In this document: piece by piece, positions 1 to 7,894 of the stretch | Position numbering within the stretch: the first letter of the stretch is position 1 | Layout: each line of letters begins with the position of its first letter | Source: an uncultured Oscillospiraceae bacterium | GTDB taxonomy: Bacteria > Bacillota > Clostridia > Oscillospirales > Oscillospiraceae | Length of the DNA: 15,325 bases | Assembly (NCBI GenBank): GCA_948616425.1 | Contig: CAPGBJ010000102.1 | Span: 1 to 15,325 of the forward strand | Direction: 5' to 3' | Program-made: the position numbers and the translations under genes | Notes under the pieces: generated by a model | Seen by the model: only the letters and a program-made list of their open reading frames with translations | Databases searched by the model: none | What the model was told of the DNA's origin: nothing

Positions 1-58
1 AATGATACGGCGACCACCGAGATCTACACTCTTTCCCTACACGACGCTCTTCCGATCT
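1..58 (+). other. Illumina P5/TruSeq universal adapter (artefact)
   Basis: The first 58 bases reproduce the Illumina P5 flow-cell sequence plus the TruSeq read-1 primer site, ending in GCTCTTCCGATCT; native DNA begins at 59. This is vector-type contamination retained by the assembly. Any reading frame running into it is chimeric: the minus-strand frame of addB gains about six foreign residues (ending R-K-S-V-V) before a spurious stop at 37-39. The match is from memory of the adapter sequence. Confidence 0.98.
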
Positions 59-1041
59 ATATCCCGAAAACGCCAGCCTTCCTCCCGAACCAAATGAAGA
101 ATACGGGCCGCAGTCCATTCCACTTCACTGCGCAAAGTAGAGGCCTGAAACAACTCTATTGTATCTCCACAATTTACAGGCAGCTGGTTCCCCTCAGCAA
201 AAAGGTTTTTTTCCAGATAGCAGAGCGGCTCCACTTTTTCCGAGTTCTGTGTAACGAGGTATTCTACTTCGCACAACACCCCCTCCTTTTGGGCCAAGTT
301 CAGCAGTGTATGTGCGGTCCGGCGGGCGGGCGAAAAGATACCAGCGCCCCCCTCATCCTCCTCCAAATGGTCACAGGTTAAAGCAACTGTCATGGAATTG
401 GCCTGGACCATGAGGATTCGAAGCACTTCCTTTTGCTGAGGAGTAAAGTCGGTAAATCCATCCAGCCAAATTTCCTTGCCTCTTGCCCAACCGCAAATAT
501 TCAGCTTCTCTGCCGCTCGGGTGAGACGATCTGTAGGGTCCAGGGCAACTTGTGCAGTGAGGGCCTGATACTCACTCAGAATAAGGCCCAGATCTCGAAG
601 CTTGTCCCCTTCGGGCCCCGGCACATCATTCCCCGCCTGAACAAGGAGTTCTGGTGGAACACAACAATTTTTCAGCTCATCCGCCGTGGCAATCAACGAG
701 GTGAGGAAGGTAGGGCGTTTGGAAGGTCTGCCATAGACTGTCAGCTTCGGGGATACATTCTGTACCGCCCGATACATCAAAAGAAGCCGTCCTCCAGGGT
801 CCAACTCCTCCTCTCCTAGGCCCCCTGCCTGTTGAAAAATACGGTTGGCCAGCCGACTAAAGGACAGCACCTCTGCCCGTAAATTAATTTGAGCGCCTCC
901 CACAGCACAGAGTGCACGCTCCGTCTCATGAGACTGCTGTTCTGGCACCAACAGCACCTGTCCTTTTCCAGCTGCGCACAGGCGCCTGAGCACCGTGCTG
1001 GTTTTACCCACACCAGCCCGACCTAACAGCAGTTTAAACAT
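59..1041 (-). CDS. addB: AddB, ATP-dependent helicase/nuclease subunit B (N-terminal part, cut by contig end)
   Basis: AddB pairs with AddA to form the Firmicutes counterpart of RecBCD, which resects double-strand DNA ends and loads recombinase at Chi. About 327 native residues are present; full AddB is usually above 1,100, so the rest of the helicase-like region and the C-terminal Fe-S nuclease domain lie off the contig. Visible family marks are the N-terminal Walker A G-R-A-G-V-G-K-T (residues 7-14), the V-P-E-Q-Q segment followed by E-R-A-L near residue 32, and L-D-G-F-T-D-F-T-P-Q-Q near residue 195. The ATG at 1039-1041 is preceded by a G-rich ribosome site (GGGGGGAG) four bases upstream. 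It is transcribed divergently from the marR operon. addA would be expected just downstream, outside the window. The protein tail read past position 59 is adapter sequence and should be discarded. Confidence 0.93.
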
Positions 1042-1057
1042 AGTGCTCCCCCCTTTT

Positions 1058-1076
1058 TACTGGAAACAGTATAGCA
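1058..1076 (-). promoter_or_regulatory. Candidate addB promoter (extended -10) with small dyad
   Basis: On the minus strand TGC-TATACT (1068-1076) is a good extended -10 element, placing the start of transcription about 20 bases before the addB ATG. I see no convincing -35 box. A small perfect dyad, TACTG-GAAA-CAGTA (1058-1071), overlaps the -10 and start point. It is not the clostridial LexA consensus (GAAC-N4-GTTC). The promoter call rests on motif match only. Confidence 0.4.
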
Positions 1077-1134
1077 CACTTCCTTCCAAAAGCATATCAT
1101 CTGTAAACAATTTTTGAACCTCGGAGAAAAACTC

Positions 1135-1162
1135 TTGACAATTTGTGATGTCTTGCTAAAAT
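1135..1162 (+). promoter_or_regulatory. Sigma-A-type promoter of the marR-ABC operon
   Basis: A perfect -35 TTGACA (1135-1140) is followed after 16 bases by TAAAAT (1157-1162), which is itself preceded by TG one base upstream (extended -10). Transcription would start near 1169, giving a leader of about 50 bases before the GTG start of the MarR gene. This is the strongest promoter visible in the window. Confidence 0.75.
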
Positions 1163-1170
1163 AATCAACG

Positions 1171-1196
1171 TATTAATCATTAATCGGTTAATTATT
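1171..1196 (+). promoter_or_regulatory. Candidate MarR operator
   Basis: An AT-rich stretch directly after the promoter start point holds overlapping dyads: ATTAAT-C-ATTAAT (1172-1184) and TTAA-TCGG-TTAA (1180-1191). MarR dimers bind short AT-rich palindromes, commonly over their own promoter, so this placement fits autorepression of the efflux operon. Motif and position are seen; the binding protein is inferred. Confidence 0.5.
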
Positions 1197-1217
1197 TTGT
1201 CTAAAGGAGGTTTTCTC

Positions 1218-1691
1218 GTGGAAGTTTTGTTTCACGAGATGGAACTGCTGTCCCGCAGCCTGCACCAGGCTCACCGGGCAGCGGTCCAGACAGAGTTGAA
1301 CGCAGCCGGTCTAGGTGAGGTAGGCCACCCCATGCTGGTGTCCATCCTCCAGTCAGCGGAGGAGGACCCAGAGGGCCAATGTCAGGCTCAGCGGGAACTG
1401 GCTGATCTGCTCCATGTTTCTCCCGCCGCTATAGCCAACTCCTTAAAATGCCTGGAGCGGGACGGTTACATCCGCCGGGAGCCCTGGCAGAAGGATGCCC
1501 GACGCAACCGGGTGATTCTCACCGGGAAGGGGGCCGCCGCTGTGGAGGGGTGCCGGAACGTTTTCTGCCGAGTATCTGCTCGAATGATGGCTGGATTCTC
1601 TCCCGAGGAATTGGCACAGTTGGCCCAATTCCAACGTCGAATGTTAGATAACCTCACTGGTCCTCAACCCCCACAAAAAGGAGTGATTTGA
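1218..1691 (+). CDS. MarR family transcriptional regulator of the efflux operon
   Basis: A 157-residue winged-helix repressor of MarR size. The helix-turn-helix and wing are visible around residues 58-106: Q-R-E-L-A-D-L-L-H-V-S, then a recognition helix A-A-I-A-N-S-L-K-C-L-E-R-D-G-Y-I, then the wing R-R-E-P-W-Q-K-D-A-R-R-N-R-V-I-L-T, with flanking helices for dimerisation. A TTG seven codons upstream (1197) would sit before the ribosome site, so I place the start at the GTG at 1218: AAAGGAGG (1203-1210) lies seven bases before it. The stop overlaps the start of the first ABC gene (TTGA at 1688-1691), so the three genes form one operon. By family, such regulators repress their adjacent exporter and release DNA on binding a drug or metabolite; the ligand cannot be told from sequence. 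Confidence 0.9.
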   Translation: MEVLFHEMELLSRSLHQAHRAAVQTELNAAGLGEVGHPMLVSILQSAEEDPEGQCQAQRELADLLHVSPAAIANSLKCLERDGYIRREPWQKDARRNRVILTGKGAAAVEGCRNVFCRVSARMMAGFSPEELAQLAQFQRRMLDNLTGPQPPQKGVI

Positions 1692-3427
1692 ACTTGCTTT
1701 CCCTATTCCTGACCCATTTGGAGGGTTATAAAAAAGACGCTGTCAAGGCACCTATTTTAATTATTTTAGAGGTGATCTGTGAACTGCTGCTCCCTCTGGT
1801 TATGGCGGAGATTGTGGACACAGCTATCCCCTCGGGGGATACCGGATATATCTTTATTCTGGGAACCGCCATGCTCATTCTTGCTTCTGTCTCTATGGCC
1901 TGCGGCGTGCTGGCCGCCAAATATGCCGCTTTTGCCAGTCAGGGTTTTGGCGGCAACCTGCGCCAGTGCCTGTTTAATAAGGTGCAGGACTTTTCCTTTG
2001 CCGATATCGATCGCTTCTCTTCCGCCTCTCTCATCACCCGTATGACAAACGATGTTAACGCCATGACCATGATGCTGGCGATGGGCCTGCGGATGCTGGT
2101 TCGGGCTCCGGTCATGCTTTTGGCCGCCTTGGGGATCAGTCTATATCTCAACGCCCGTTTGGCTGTGGTTCTGTTGGTCATTATCCCACTGATGGTACTG
2201 GCTATCGCCATACTGATGAGAATTTGTACCAGGCTCTTTGAACTGATGCAAAAAAAGATCGATGGACTAAATAATGTGCTTCAAGAAAATCTGGTGGCCA
2301 TCCGGGTGGTCAAGGCCTTTGTTCGGGAGGAACACGAGCGGGAGAAATTCAATCGCTCCAGTGATGAGCTGATGAACGCTGGTCTCACCGTTGGAATGCG
2401 GATCATCGCCATTATGCCCATCATGATGCTGTGTATGAACGGGGCTAGCCTGGCCGTTCTCTATTTTGGGGGCAGGATGGTCATGGGAGCCACCTTCGAA
2501 CTAGGAGATCTGAACGCCTTTCTATCCTACATCATGCAGGTACTGATGAGCGTGATGATGGTGGCCATGTCCCTTCTCCAGCTGTCCCGAGCCCAGGCCT
2601 GTGCTCGACGTATCAATGAGGTACTACAGGCTGTCCCATCCGTCCAAAACAAGGCGGAGCCCACTCCCCTCCCCACCCCTAGGGGACGTGTGGAATTTAA
2701 GGATGTCTCCTTCAAATACGCCGCTGGAGGTACTGGGGATGACGTCCTTTCCCACATCAACTTTACAGTGGAGCCAGGCCAGTTCGTGGCCATCGTGGGA
2801 GGCACCGGAACCGGCAAGTCCTCCCTGGTCAACTTGATTCCCCGGTTTTATGACGTCACTGGCGGCTGTGTCTTAGTGGACGGTGTGGATGTGCGGGACT
2901 ACCCCCTGGAGGATCTACGCAACAGAATCGGTATGGTACTCCAGACCAATGTGTTGTTCACCGGCACCATCCGAGAAAACCTTTTGTGGGGCCGTCCCAA
3001 CGCCAGCGAGGAGGAGATGGTTCAGGCTGCTAAAGACGCCCAGGCCTACGACTTCATCATGGGTCTGCCTAACGGTTTTGACACCGAATTGACCCAGGGG
3101 GGCACCAACGTCTCCGGAGGGCAGAAGCAGCGGCTATGTATCGCCCGGGCTATGCTGCGCAGGCCAGCTATCCTGATTCTGGACGATTCCACCTCCGCTG
3201 TGGACTCAAGCACCGAAGCGGCCATCCGGGAATCCTTCCACAAGAACCTGAAAGACACCACCGTAATCATCATCGCCCAGCGCATCTCCTCGGTACAGTA
3301 CGCTGATGAGATTCTTATTCTGGATGACGATCACATTGCTGGCCGCGGTAACCATGCTGAGCTGCTGGCCAACAACAAAATCTATCAGGAGATCTATCAA
3401 TCTCAACAAGAGGGGGTGGGCGGATAA
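1688..3427 (+). CDS. ABC exporter half-transporter with degenerate ATP site (heterodimer subunit 1)
   Basis: A 579-residue ABCB-type exporter: six-helix membrane domain in roughly residues 15-310, nucleotide-binding domain from about 340. Seen in order are Walker A G-G-T-G-T-G-K-S-S (371-379), Q-loop V-L-Q-T-N, an intact signature S-G-G-Q (476-479), Walker B I-L-I-L-D-D with Asp500 where the catalytic Glu is expected, and a switch-loop Gln531 (A-Q-R) in place of His. This Asp/Gln pair marks the non-hydrolysing subunit of heterodimeric exporters such as TM287/288, LmrCD and BmrCD. The partner is the next gene, which starts inside this stop codon (TAATG). The chosen TTG start (1688) gives a four-base overlap with marR but is only four bases from AAGGAG; a second TTG at 1694, ten bases away, is almost as likely. 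Probable role: efflux of drugs or other amphiphiles; substrate unknown. Confidence 0.92.
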   Translation: MNLLSLFLTHLEGYKKDAVKAPILIILEVICELLLPLVMAEIVDTAIPSGDTGYIFILGTAMLILASVSMACGVLAAKYAAFASQGFGGNLRQCLFNKVQDFSFADIDRFSSASLITRMTNDVNAMTMMLAMGLRMLVRAPVMLLAALGISLYLNARLAVVLLVIIPLMVLAIAILMRICTRLFELMQKKIDGLNNVLQENLVAIRVVKAFVREEHEREKFNRSSDELMNAGLTVGMRIIAIMPIMMLCMNGASLAVLYFGGRMVMGATFELGDLNAFLSYIMQVLMSVMMVAMSLLQLSRAQACARRINEVLQAVPSVQNKAEPTPLPTPRGRVEFKDVSFKYAAGGTGDDVLSHINFTVEPGQFVAIVGGTGTGKSSLVNLIPRFYDVTGGCVLVDGVDVRDYPLEDLRNRIGMVLQTNVLFTGTIRENLLWGRPNASEEEMVQAAKDAQAYDFIMGLPNGFDTELTQGGTNVSGGQKQRLCIARAMLRRPAILILDDSTSAVDSSTEAAIRESFHKNLKDTTVIIIAQRISSVQYADEILILDDDHIAGRGNHAELLANNKIYQEIYQSQQEGVGG

Positions 3428-5493
3428 TGCCTGGACCGCATCAAGCCTTCAAGGCTGGGCCTGTCAAGCCCAAAAACCTGAAAAAAACCATGGTCCGGCT
3501 GGTGGGATACCTTACCAGGAGCAAGCTGCCCCTGCTACTAGTCCTGTTCTGCCTGTTGGTCTCGGTGGGCACCAACCTGGGTGGGTCGTACATGCTGCGT
3601 CCCATTATCAACAGCTTCATCTGGTCGGGCTGTACCGACTTCACTGGGTTGGGTCTGTCTATCCTCCGGTTGGCTGGTATCTATCTGCTGGGCTGTCTGG
3701 CCACCTACTTCCAATCCGCCATGATGGTCCGGCTGGCTGAAAAGGGAGTCAACCGACTACGCAAAGAGTTGTTCAACGCTCTGCAGTCGCTTCCCCTCTC
3801 CTACTTTGATCAGCATCCCCACGGAGAGCTGATGAGCCGCTTCACCAACGACGCAGACAATGTACAGATGGCTCTCCAGCAGAGTATTGTCTCCCTGTTC
3901 TCCAGCTGTCTGATGTTTGTGGGTCTGGTGATCCTCATGTTGGTCATAAACTGGCAGCTGTTTTTCGTCACAGCTCTGGTACTGGCGCTGACCATGCTCC
4001 TCTTCAAACAGCTTGGGGGACGCAGCCGGAAGTTCTACCAGAAACAGCAGGCCGCTTTAGGAAAGGTAAATGGTGAGATCCAGGAGACCATAGAGGGACT
4101 GAAGGTGGTCAAAGCCTTCACCCATGAGGAGGAGGCCAAGGCCAAGTTCAAGCAGCTGAATGACGCCTACCGAGATGCCGCCCAACACGCTAACTTCTAC
4201 TCCACCATGATTATGCCGGTGGCAGGCAACCTGATGAACATCAGTTATGCCCTTACCGCCGCCTTCGGCGGCCTACTCTCTGTTCTGCAGGGCTTTGACC
4301 TTGGCGGACTGGCCATCTATCTCAACTACTCTCGACAGGTAGGCCAGCCTCTGAATCAAATCTCCCAGCAGATGACCACCCTCCTGTCCGCCATGGCCGG
4401 CGCGGAGCGTATTTTTGAGATGATGGACACCTCATCTGAGGTAAACGAGGGCTCTGTGACTCTAGTGGCAGCAGAGAAAGATGCCAACGGCACGCTCTCC
4501 CTCTTCACTGGCCGGGGCCGCCCCCGGACCTGGGCCTGGAAGACCCCCCGGGGCAACGGCATGGAATTGGTCCCCGTCTTCGTGGGGGAAGATGAGACTC
4601 TCACCGAGATCACTGACCCGGAGTCCATCCCCAATCCGGCTCTGCTGGCTGACCACGGCTGGGCCTGGAAGTACCCTGGCCCTGACGGGATCTCCTCCCT
4701 TCACCTGATCCGGGGTACCGTGCGCAACGTCCCCGGGGAGGACTACTGCCTCACTGAACTGCGGGGGGCAGTGCGTTTTAGTCATGTGGACTTCTCCTAT
4801 GTCCCCGGCAAGCGGATTTTGAAGGACGTATCGGTCTACGCCGATCCTGGCCAGAAAATCGCCTTCGTAGGGTCCACCGGTGCAGGCAAAACTACCATTA
4901 CCAACCTGATTAACCGCTTCTATGAGATCGAGGGGGGTATGATCACCTACGACGGTATCAATATCACTTCTATCCGCAAGGGCGATCTGCGGCGTTCCCT
5001 TGGGGCGGTACTTCAGGACACCCACCTATTCACTGGTACCATTATGGACAATATCCGCTACGGACGCCTGGATGCCACTGACGAAGAATGTATCGCCGCT
5101 GCCAAGAGCGCCAACGCTCACTCCTTCATCCGCCGGCTGCCCGAGGGGTATCACACCCAAGTCACTGGCGATGGCGCCAACCTATCTCAGGGGCAGCGGC
5201 AGTTGTTGGCTATCGCCCGTGCAGCCGTGGCCGACCCGCCTGTGATGATTCTGGACGAGGCCACCTCCTCTATTGACACACGCACGGAGGCTCTTATTCA
5301 ACGGGGAATGGACGCCCTTATGGAAGGCCGGACGGTGTTTGTCATCGCCCATCGACTGTCCACCGTACGCAACTCCAACTGCATTGTGGTCATTGAACAC
5401 GGTGAGATTGAGGAGAAGGGCAGCCATGAACGACTTCTGGATGAAAAAGGCCGGTACTATCGACTATATACCGGACAGTTCCAGCTATCTTAA
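3427..5493 (+). CDS. ABC exporter half-transporter with canonical ATP site and expanded linker (heterodimer subunit 2)
   Basis: The catalytic partner of the preceding gene. Membrane domain in about residues 25-330; nucleotide-binding domain from about 448 with Walker A G-S-T-G-A-G-K-T-T (482-490), signature L-S-Q-G-Q (586-590), Walker B M-I-L-D-E with Glu611, and switch His642. The altered signature (Q for the first G) together with subunit 1's Asp/Gln changes forms the expected degenerate site, while this subunit's Walker A/B with subunit 1's S-G-G-Q forms the active one. At 688 residues it is about 90-100 longer than usual. The excess lies between the two domains (about 343-446) and contains W-A-W-K-x-P twice (369 and 412). 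From memory, relatives in gut Clostridia carry one such motif in a shorter linker; here it is doubled. The start overlaps the previous stop by one base, implying coupled translation and equal output. Confidence 0.93.
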   Translation: MPGPHQAFKAGPVKPKNLKKTMVRLVGYLTRSKLPLLLVLFCLLVSVGTNLGGSYMLRPIINSFIWSGCTDFTGLGLSILRLAGIYLLGCLATYFQSAMMVRLAEKGVNRLRKELFNALQSLPLSYFDQHPHGELMSRFTNDADNVQMALQQSIVSLFSSCLMFVGLVILMLVINWQLFFVTALVLALTMLLFKQLGGRSRKFYQKQQAALGKVNGEIQETIEGLKVVKAFTHEEEAKAKFKQLNDAYRDAAQHANFYSTMIMPVAGNLMNISYALTAAFGGLLSVLQGFDLGGLAIYLNYSRQVGQPLNQISQQMTTLLSAMAGAERIFEMMDTSSEVNEGSVTLVAAEKDANGTLSLFTGRGRPRTWAWKTPRGNGMELVPVFVGEDETLTEITDPESIPNPALLADHGWAWKYPGPDGISSLHLIRGTVRNVPGEDYCLTELRGAVRFSHVDFSYVPGKRILKDVSVYADPGQKIAFVGSTGAGKTTITNLINRFYEIEGGMITYDGINITSIRKGDLRRSLGAVLQDTHLFTGTIMDNIRYGRLDATDEECIAAAKSANAHSFIRRLPEGYHTQVTGDGANLSQGQRQLLAIARAAVADPPVMILDEATSSIDTRTEALIQRGMDALMEGRTVFVIAHRLSTVRNSNCIVVIEHGEIEEKGSHERLLDEKGRYYRLYTGQFQLS
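4531..4671 (+). repeat. Duplicated 12-base W-A-W-K coding motif in the ABC linker
   Basis: TGGGCCTGGAAG occurs identically at 4531-4542 and 4660-4671, 129 bases (exactly 43 codons) apart and in frame. The surrounding residues are similar in pattern (W-A-W-K, then P, then G three or four residues on) but not identical, suggesting an old in-frame tandem duplication of about 43 codons inside the linker of the second ABC subunit. By hand count 47 of 60 bases in 4501-4560 are G or C, against 34 of 60 in each flanking 60-base line. Confidence 0.6.
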
Positions 5494-5497
5494 TTGT

Positions 5498-5536
5498 AAA
5501 ACAGACGTCCCGCCGCTCTGGTGGGACGTCTGTTTT
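5498..5536. terminator. Bidirectional intrinsic terminator
   Basis: Arms 5498-5514 and 5520-5536 pair over 17 positions (one G-T wobble) around a five-base loop, with CAGACGTCCC/GGGACGTCTG as the core. The plus strand ends in TTTTT, only four bases after the ABC stop codon, so it terminates the efflux operon. On the minus strand the same stem ends in TTTT, so it can also stop transcripts arriving from the M18 aminopeptidase gene, whose stop is about 135 bases away. The 130 bases between (5540-5670) hold no gene I can support. Confidence 0.88.
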
Positions 5537-5670
5537 TGAGATCTATCGACGATTATTTTACACTTCAGCTCAAAGCAAATCCACTGACACTCACAGTCGT
5601 TTTTCTCCCGCCTTCTCTCATATTGAGACAAGACAGGTGGTACAACAAGGTTAGGATGTCCTACAAGACA

Positions 5671-7086
5671 CTATATTGCCTCAAAAATTGCCTTCATACC
5701 TTTAAAGGTCATATAACAGTCCAGTTTACCTACCGTCTCAAAGGGGGCGTGCATAGACAGAACAGGAACTCCGGCGTCCAGGGTATCGATATCTCGTTCC
5801 GCCATATAGGCAGCCACAGTGCCACCCCCGCCAGCGTCTACCTTGCCCAGTTCAGCCATTTGCCATGCTACATTGGCGTTGTCCAGCACCCGACGTACCC
5901 TGGCCACCACCTCAGCCGACGCGTCGGAGGCGCCAGACTTGCCCCGAGCCCCAGTGTATTTGCATAGGCCCATGCCATAGTTTACAAAGGCGCTGTTACG
6001 TTTTTCATAGACGTCGGCAAAGTTAGGATCAAAAGCGGCCGTCACATCGGCGGAAAGGCAGAAGGACTTCTCATAGCAGGCACGCAGAGAGACACCCTGT
6101 GCCTGGCACAGATCAGTCATAAAGGTGTCAAAGGCCGCAGACTTCATGCCAGTGACCCCCTCCGAACCAATCTCTTCCTTGTCGGCCAGCATACACACAG
6201 CGGTATACTCCGGCACCGTCAGCTGAAGGAGCGCCGCCAAGCAGGCATAGGCGCACACTCGATCATCATGCCCGTAGGCCCCAATCAAGGAGCGGTCAAA
6301 ACCAACATCGCTGGCATGAAAAGCGGGTACGGCGGACAGTTCAGCAGAGATAAAATCCTCCTCTGTAATGCCATACTTCCGATTGAGCAGCTCCAAAACA
6401 GCTAGCTTGACTCGGTCCTTGCCCTCGTCATTCTCCAAGGGGCGGCTCCCTACTAGAATGTTCAGGCTTTCCGCCGGAATAGCCTCCCCCAAAGGCTTCT
6501 TAGACTGCTCCACTCCCAAGTGGGGCAGCAAATCACCGATGGTAAACAGGGGGTCCCCCTCCCCATCGCCTACCGATACCCGTATGGTCTGGCCGCTCTT
6601 GAGCGCAATTACCCCGTGGAGCTCCAGAGGGATGGTGACCCACTGGTACTTGCGAATACCGCCGTAGTAGTGCGTCTTGAAATAGGCCAACTCGTCCGCC
6701 TCATAAAGAGGATTCTGTTTTAAATCCAATCGGGGGGAATCGATATGGGCAGCACCAATGTTGGCGCCCTGATCCAAAGGTTTCTTGCCAATGACCACCA
6801 GTGTCAGCGCCTTGCTGCGATTGATACGGTACACCTTGTCCCCAGGCTTTAACTCTGTGCCCCGAACATATGGTCGGAACCCCGCATTTTCCGCTAAGGC
6901 AACTGCCCGATCTACACATTCCCGCTCAGTTTTGCTCGCATCCAGGAACTGTTTGTAGCCAATGCAGTACGCCTCCATTGCCTCCAGCTCCCCGGAAATA
7001 AGCCGGTCGTAGCCGTTCTTCTTATCATAGAGCAGTGCCTTGCGCAATTGTTCCCCCCGGGCCTGCTCTTTCATTTCCTCACTCAT
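5671..7086 (-). CDS. M18 family aminopeptidase (aspartyl-aminopeptidase type)
   Basis: A 471-residue cytosolic zinc metallopeptidase that removes N-terminal residues, by family often acidic ones, from peptides. Family marks: A-A-H-I-D-S-P-R-L (His114, Asp116), G-A-Y-G-H-D-D-R-V-C-A (Asp274/275), D-K-E-E-I-G-S-E-G (Glu304/305), S-A-D-V-T-A-A-F-D-P (Asp347) and the closing S-M-H-A-P-F-E (His446). These supply the metal ligands and catalytic Glu, so the enzyme looks intact. Length is normal. AAGGAGG (7094-7100) sits seven bases before the ATG. The gap of 123 bases to coaE and a possible -10 in it suggest it can be transcribed on its own. It is the last gene before the shared terminator. Confidence 0.95.
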   Translation of the reverse strand: MSEEMKEQARGEQLRKALLYDKKNGYDRLISGELEAMEAYCIGYKQFLDASKTERECVDRAVALAENAGFRPYVRGTELKPGDKVYRINRSKALTLVVIGKKPLDQGANIGAAHIDSPRLDLKQNPLYEADELAYFKTHYYGGIRKYQWVTIPLELHGVIALKSGQTIRVSVGDGEGDPLFTIGDLLPHLGVEQSKKPLGEAIPAESLNILVGSRPLENDEGKDRVKLAVLELLNRKYGITEEDFISAELSAVPAFHASDVGFDRSLIGAYGHDDRVCAYACLAALLQLTVPEYTAVCMLADKEEIGSEGVTGMKSAAFDTFMTDLCQAQGVSLRACYEKSFCLSADVTAAFDPNFADVYEKRNSAFVNYGMGLCKYTGARGKSGASDASAEVVARVRRVLDNANVAWQMAELGKVDAGGGGTVAAYMAERDIDTLDAGVPVLSMHAPFETVGKLDCYMTFKGMKAIFEAI

Positions 7087-7116
7087 AGGGATACCTCCTT
7101 ATCATATTATCCTTTT

Positions 7117-7122
7117 ATTATA
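7117..7122 (-). promoter_or_regulatory. Possible -10 box for the M18 aminopeptidase gene
   Basis: TATAAT on the minus strand, about 30 bases before the aminopeptidase ATG. The -35 position (near 7140-7145) reads GCAGTA, a poor match, so this is a weak call. The alternative is read-through from coaE. Confidence 0.3.
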
Positions 7123-7209
7123 GCCGAGATAACGTTCCTTACTGCTTCTCTTCCCTTTTGTTTTTCAATATAATCCAACCGCCGCAAAAGGGAGTTGAGA
7201 AAAGTCCTA

Positions 7210-7800
7210 TCACAGGATTTCCTCCAAAAAATTTCGACTCCTCTGGGCAAATTCCTCCGGGCTGGCAAAGTCGTTCACCAACACATAGTCACAATTTTGG
7301 GAAAAATACTCGTCTGGCTGTTGAGACTTCACACGGGCCCAGGCGTAGTCCGCTGAAATGCTTTCTCGGGCCATAATGCGGCGCACCCGCGTCTCCGGTG
7401 AAGCCAGAACGGCCACAGTCAATTTACATAACTTTTTCAAAGGACTTTCCAGCAGAGCAATCGCATCAATGGCGGCCAGAGTCTTCCCCTCCTTCTGCCC
7501 CTCCTCCAAAAGGTTGTAAACTTGGTCTACTACTGCTTTCCAGGCAATAGCATTGAGCATCTCCAGTTTATCTGGGTTGTGAAAGACAATTTGCCCCAAC
7601 TTTTTTCGGTCAATATGACCAACCTCATCTCGAAGAGAACCAAACGTGTCCTCAAGTCTCTTTTGTAAAGTAAAATCACCTTCCAGCAGCCCGTGGTACA
7701 CCTTATCACAGTCGATGACCACCCCGCCCAGTCGCTCCACCTCCAGCAAAAAGGTACTCTTTCCTGCCCCAGTTGGGCCGGTGATTCCAATCGTTGTCAT
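7210..7800 (-). CDS. coaE: Dephospho-CoA kinase
   Basis: CoaE phosphorylates the ribose 3'-hydroxyl of dephospho-CoA with ATP, the last step of coenzyme A synthesis. The 196 residues are normal for the family. Seen: P-loop G-P-T-G-A-G-K-S (8-15) in place of the commoner G-G-I-G-S-G-K-S, the V-V-I-D-C-D segment after it (the CoA-domain acidic site), and the late R-V-R-R-I-M-A-R-E-S-I-S-A-D-Y-A lid/arginine region followed by R-V-K-S-Q-Q. The ATG at 7798-7800 has AAGGAAG (7806-7812) five bases upstream. Two stops occur in tandem (TGATAG). A weak 7-base hairpin spans the stop codon (about 7200-7218) but lacks a proper T-run. Downstream is the M18 peptidase; no functional link is evident. Confidence 0.94.
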   Translation of the reverse strand: MTTIGITGPTGAGKSTFLLEVERLGGVVIDCDKVYHGLLEGDFTLQKRLEDTFGSLRDEVGHIDRKKLGQIVFHNPDKLEMLNAIAWKAVVDQVYNLLEEGQKEGKTLAAIDAIALLESPLKKLCKLTVAVLASPETRVRRIMARESISADYAWARVKSQQPDEYFSQNCDYVLVNDFASPEEFAQRSRNFLEEIL

Positions 7801-7894
7801 GCTTACTTCCTTCTTTTCTCTAGAGTTCCAAAACCATCTCTGCAGGCATTAAGGCGAGATGTCCCAACAAAACAACTGTTATGGGAGGTGTGAC

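Noticed and set aside
37..58. C-terminal tail R-K-S-V-V and stop codon of the addB frame
   Set aside because: These codons are adapter sequence; AddB is truncated here, not a natural short form.
4462..5025. 187-codon open frame on the minus strand inside the second ABC subunit
   Set aside because: It lies antisense to well-conserved ATPase motifs in a G+C-rich stretch; no ribosome site or recognisable family, so it is a shadow of the real gene.
1688..5493. Reading the degenerate Walker B and H-loop of the first ABC gene as a decayed pseudogene
   Set aside because: The changes are the regular ones of heterodimeric exporters and the second subunit has the matching compensating signature; the frame is intact.
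5521..5967. 148-codon plus-strand frame after the efflux operon
   Set aside because: It starts inside the terminator stem and then overlaps the conserved end of the M18 peptidase on the other strand.
7199..7219. Hairpin over the coaE stop as a terminator
   Set aside because: The stem is only about seven pairs with a wobble and lacks a proper T-run, so evidence is too thin to list.
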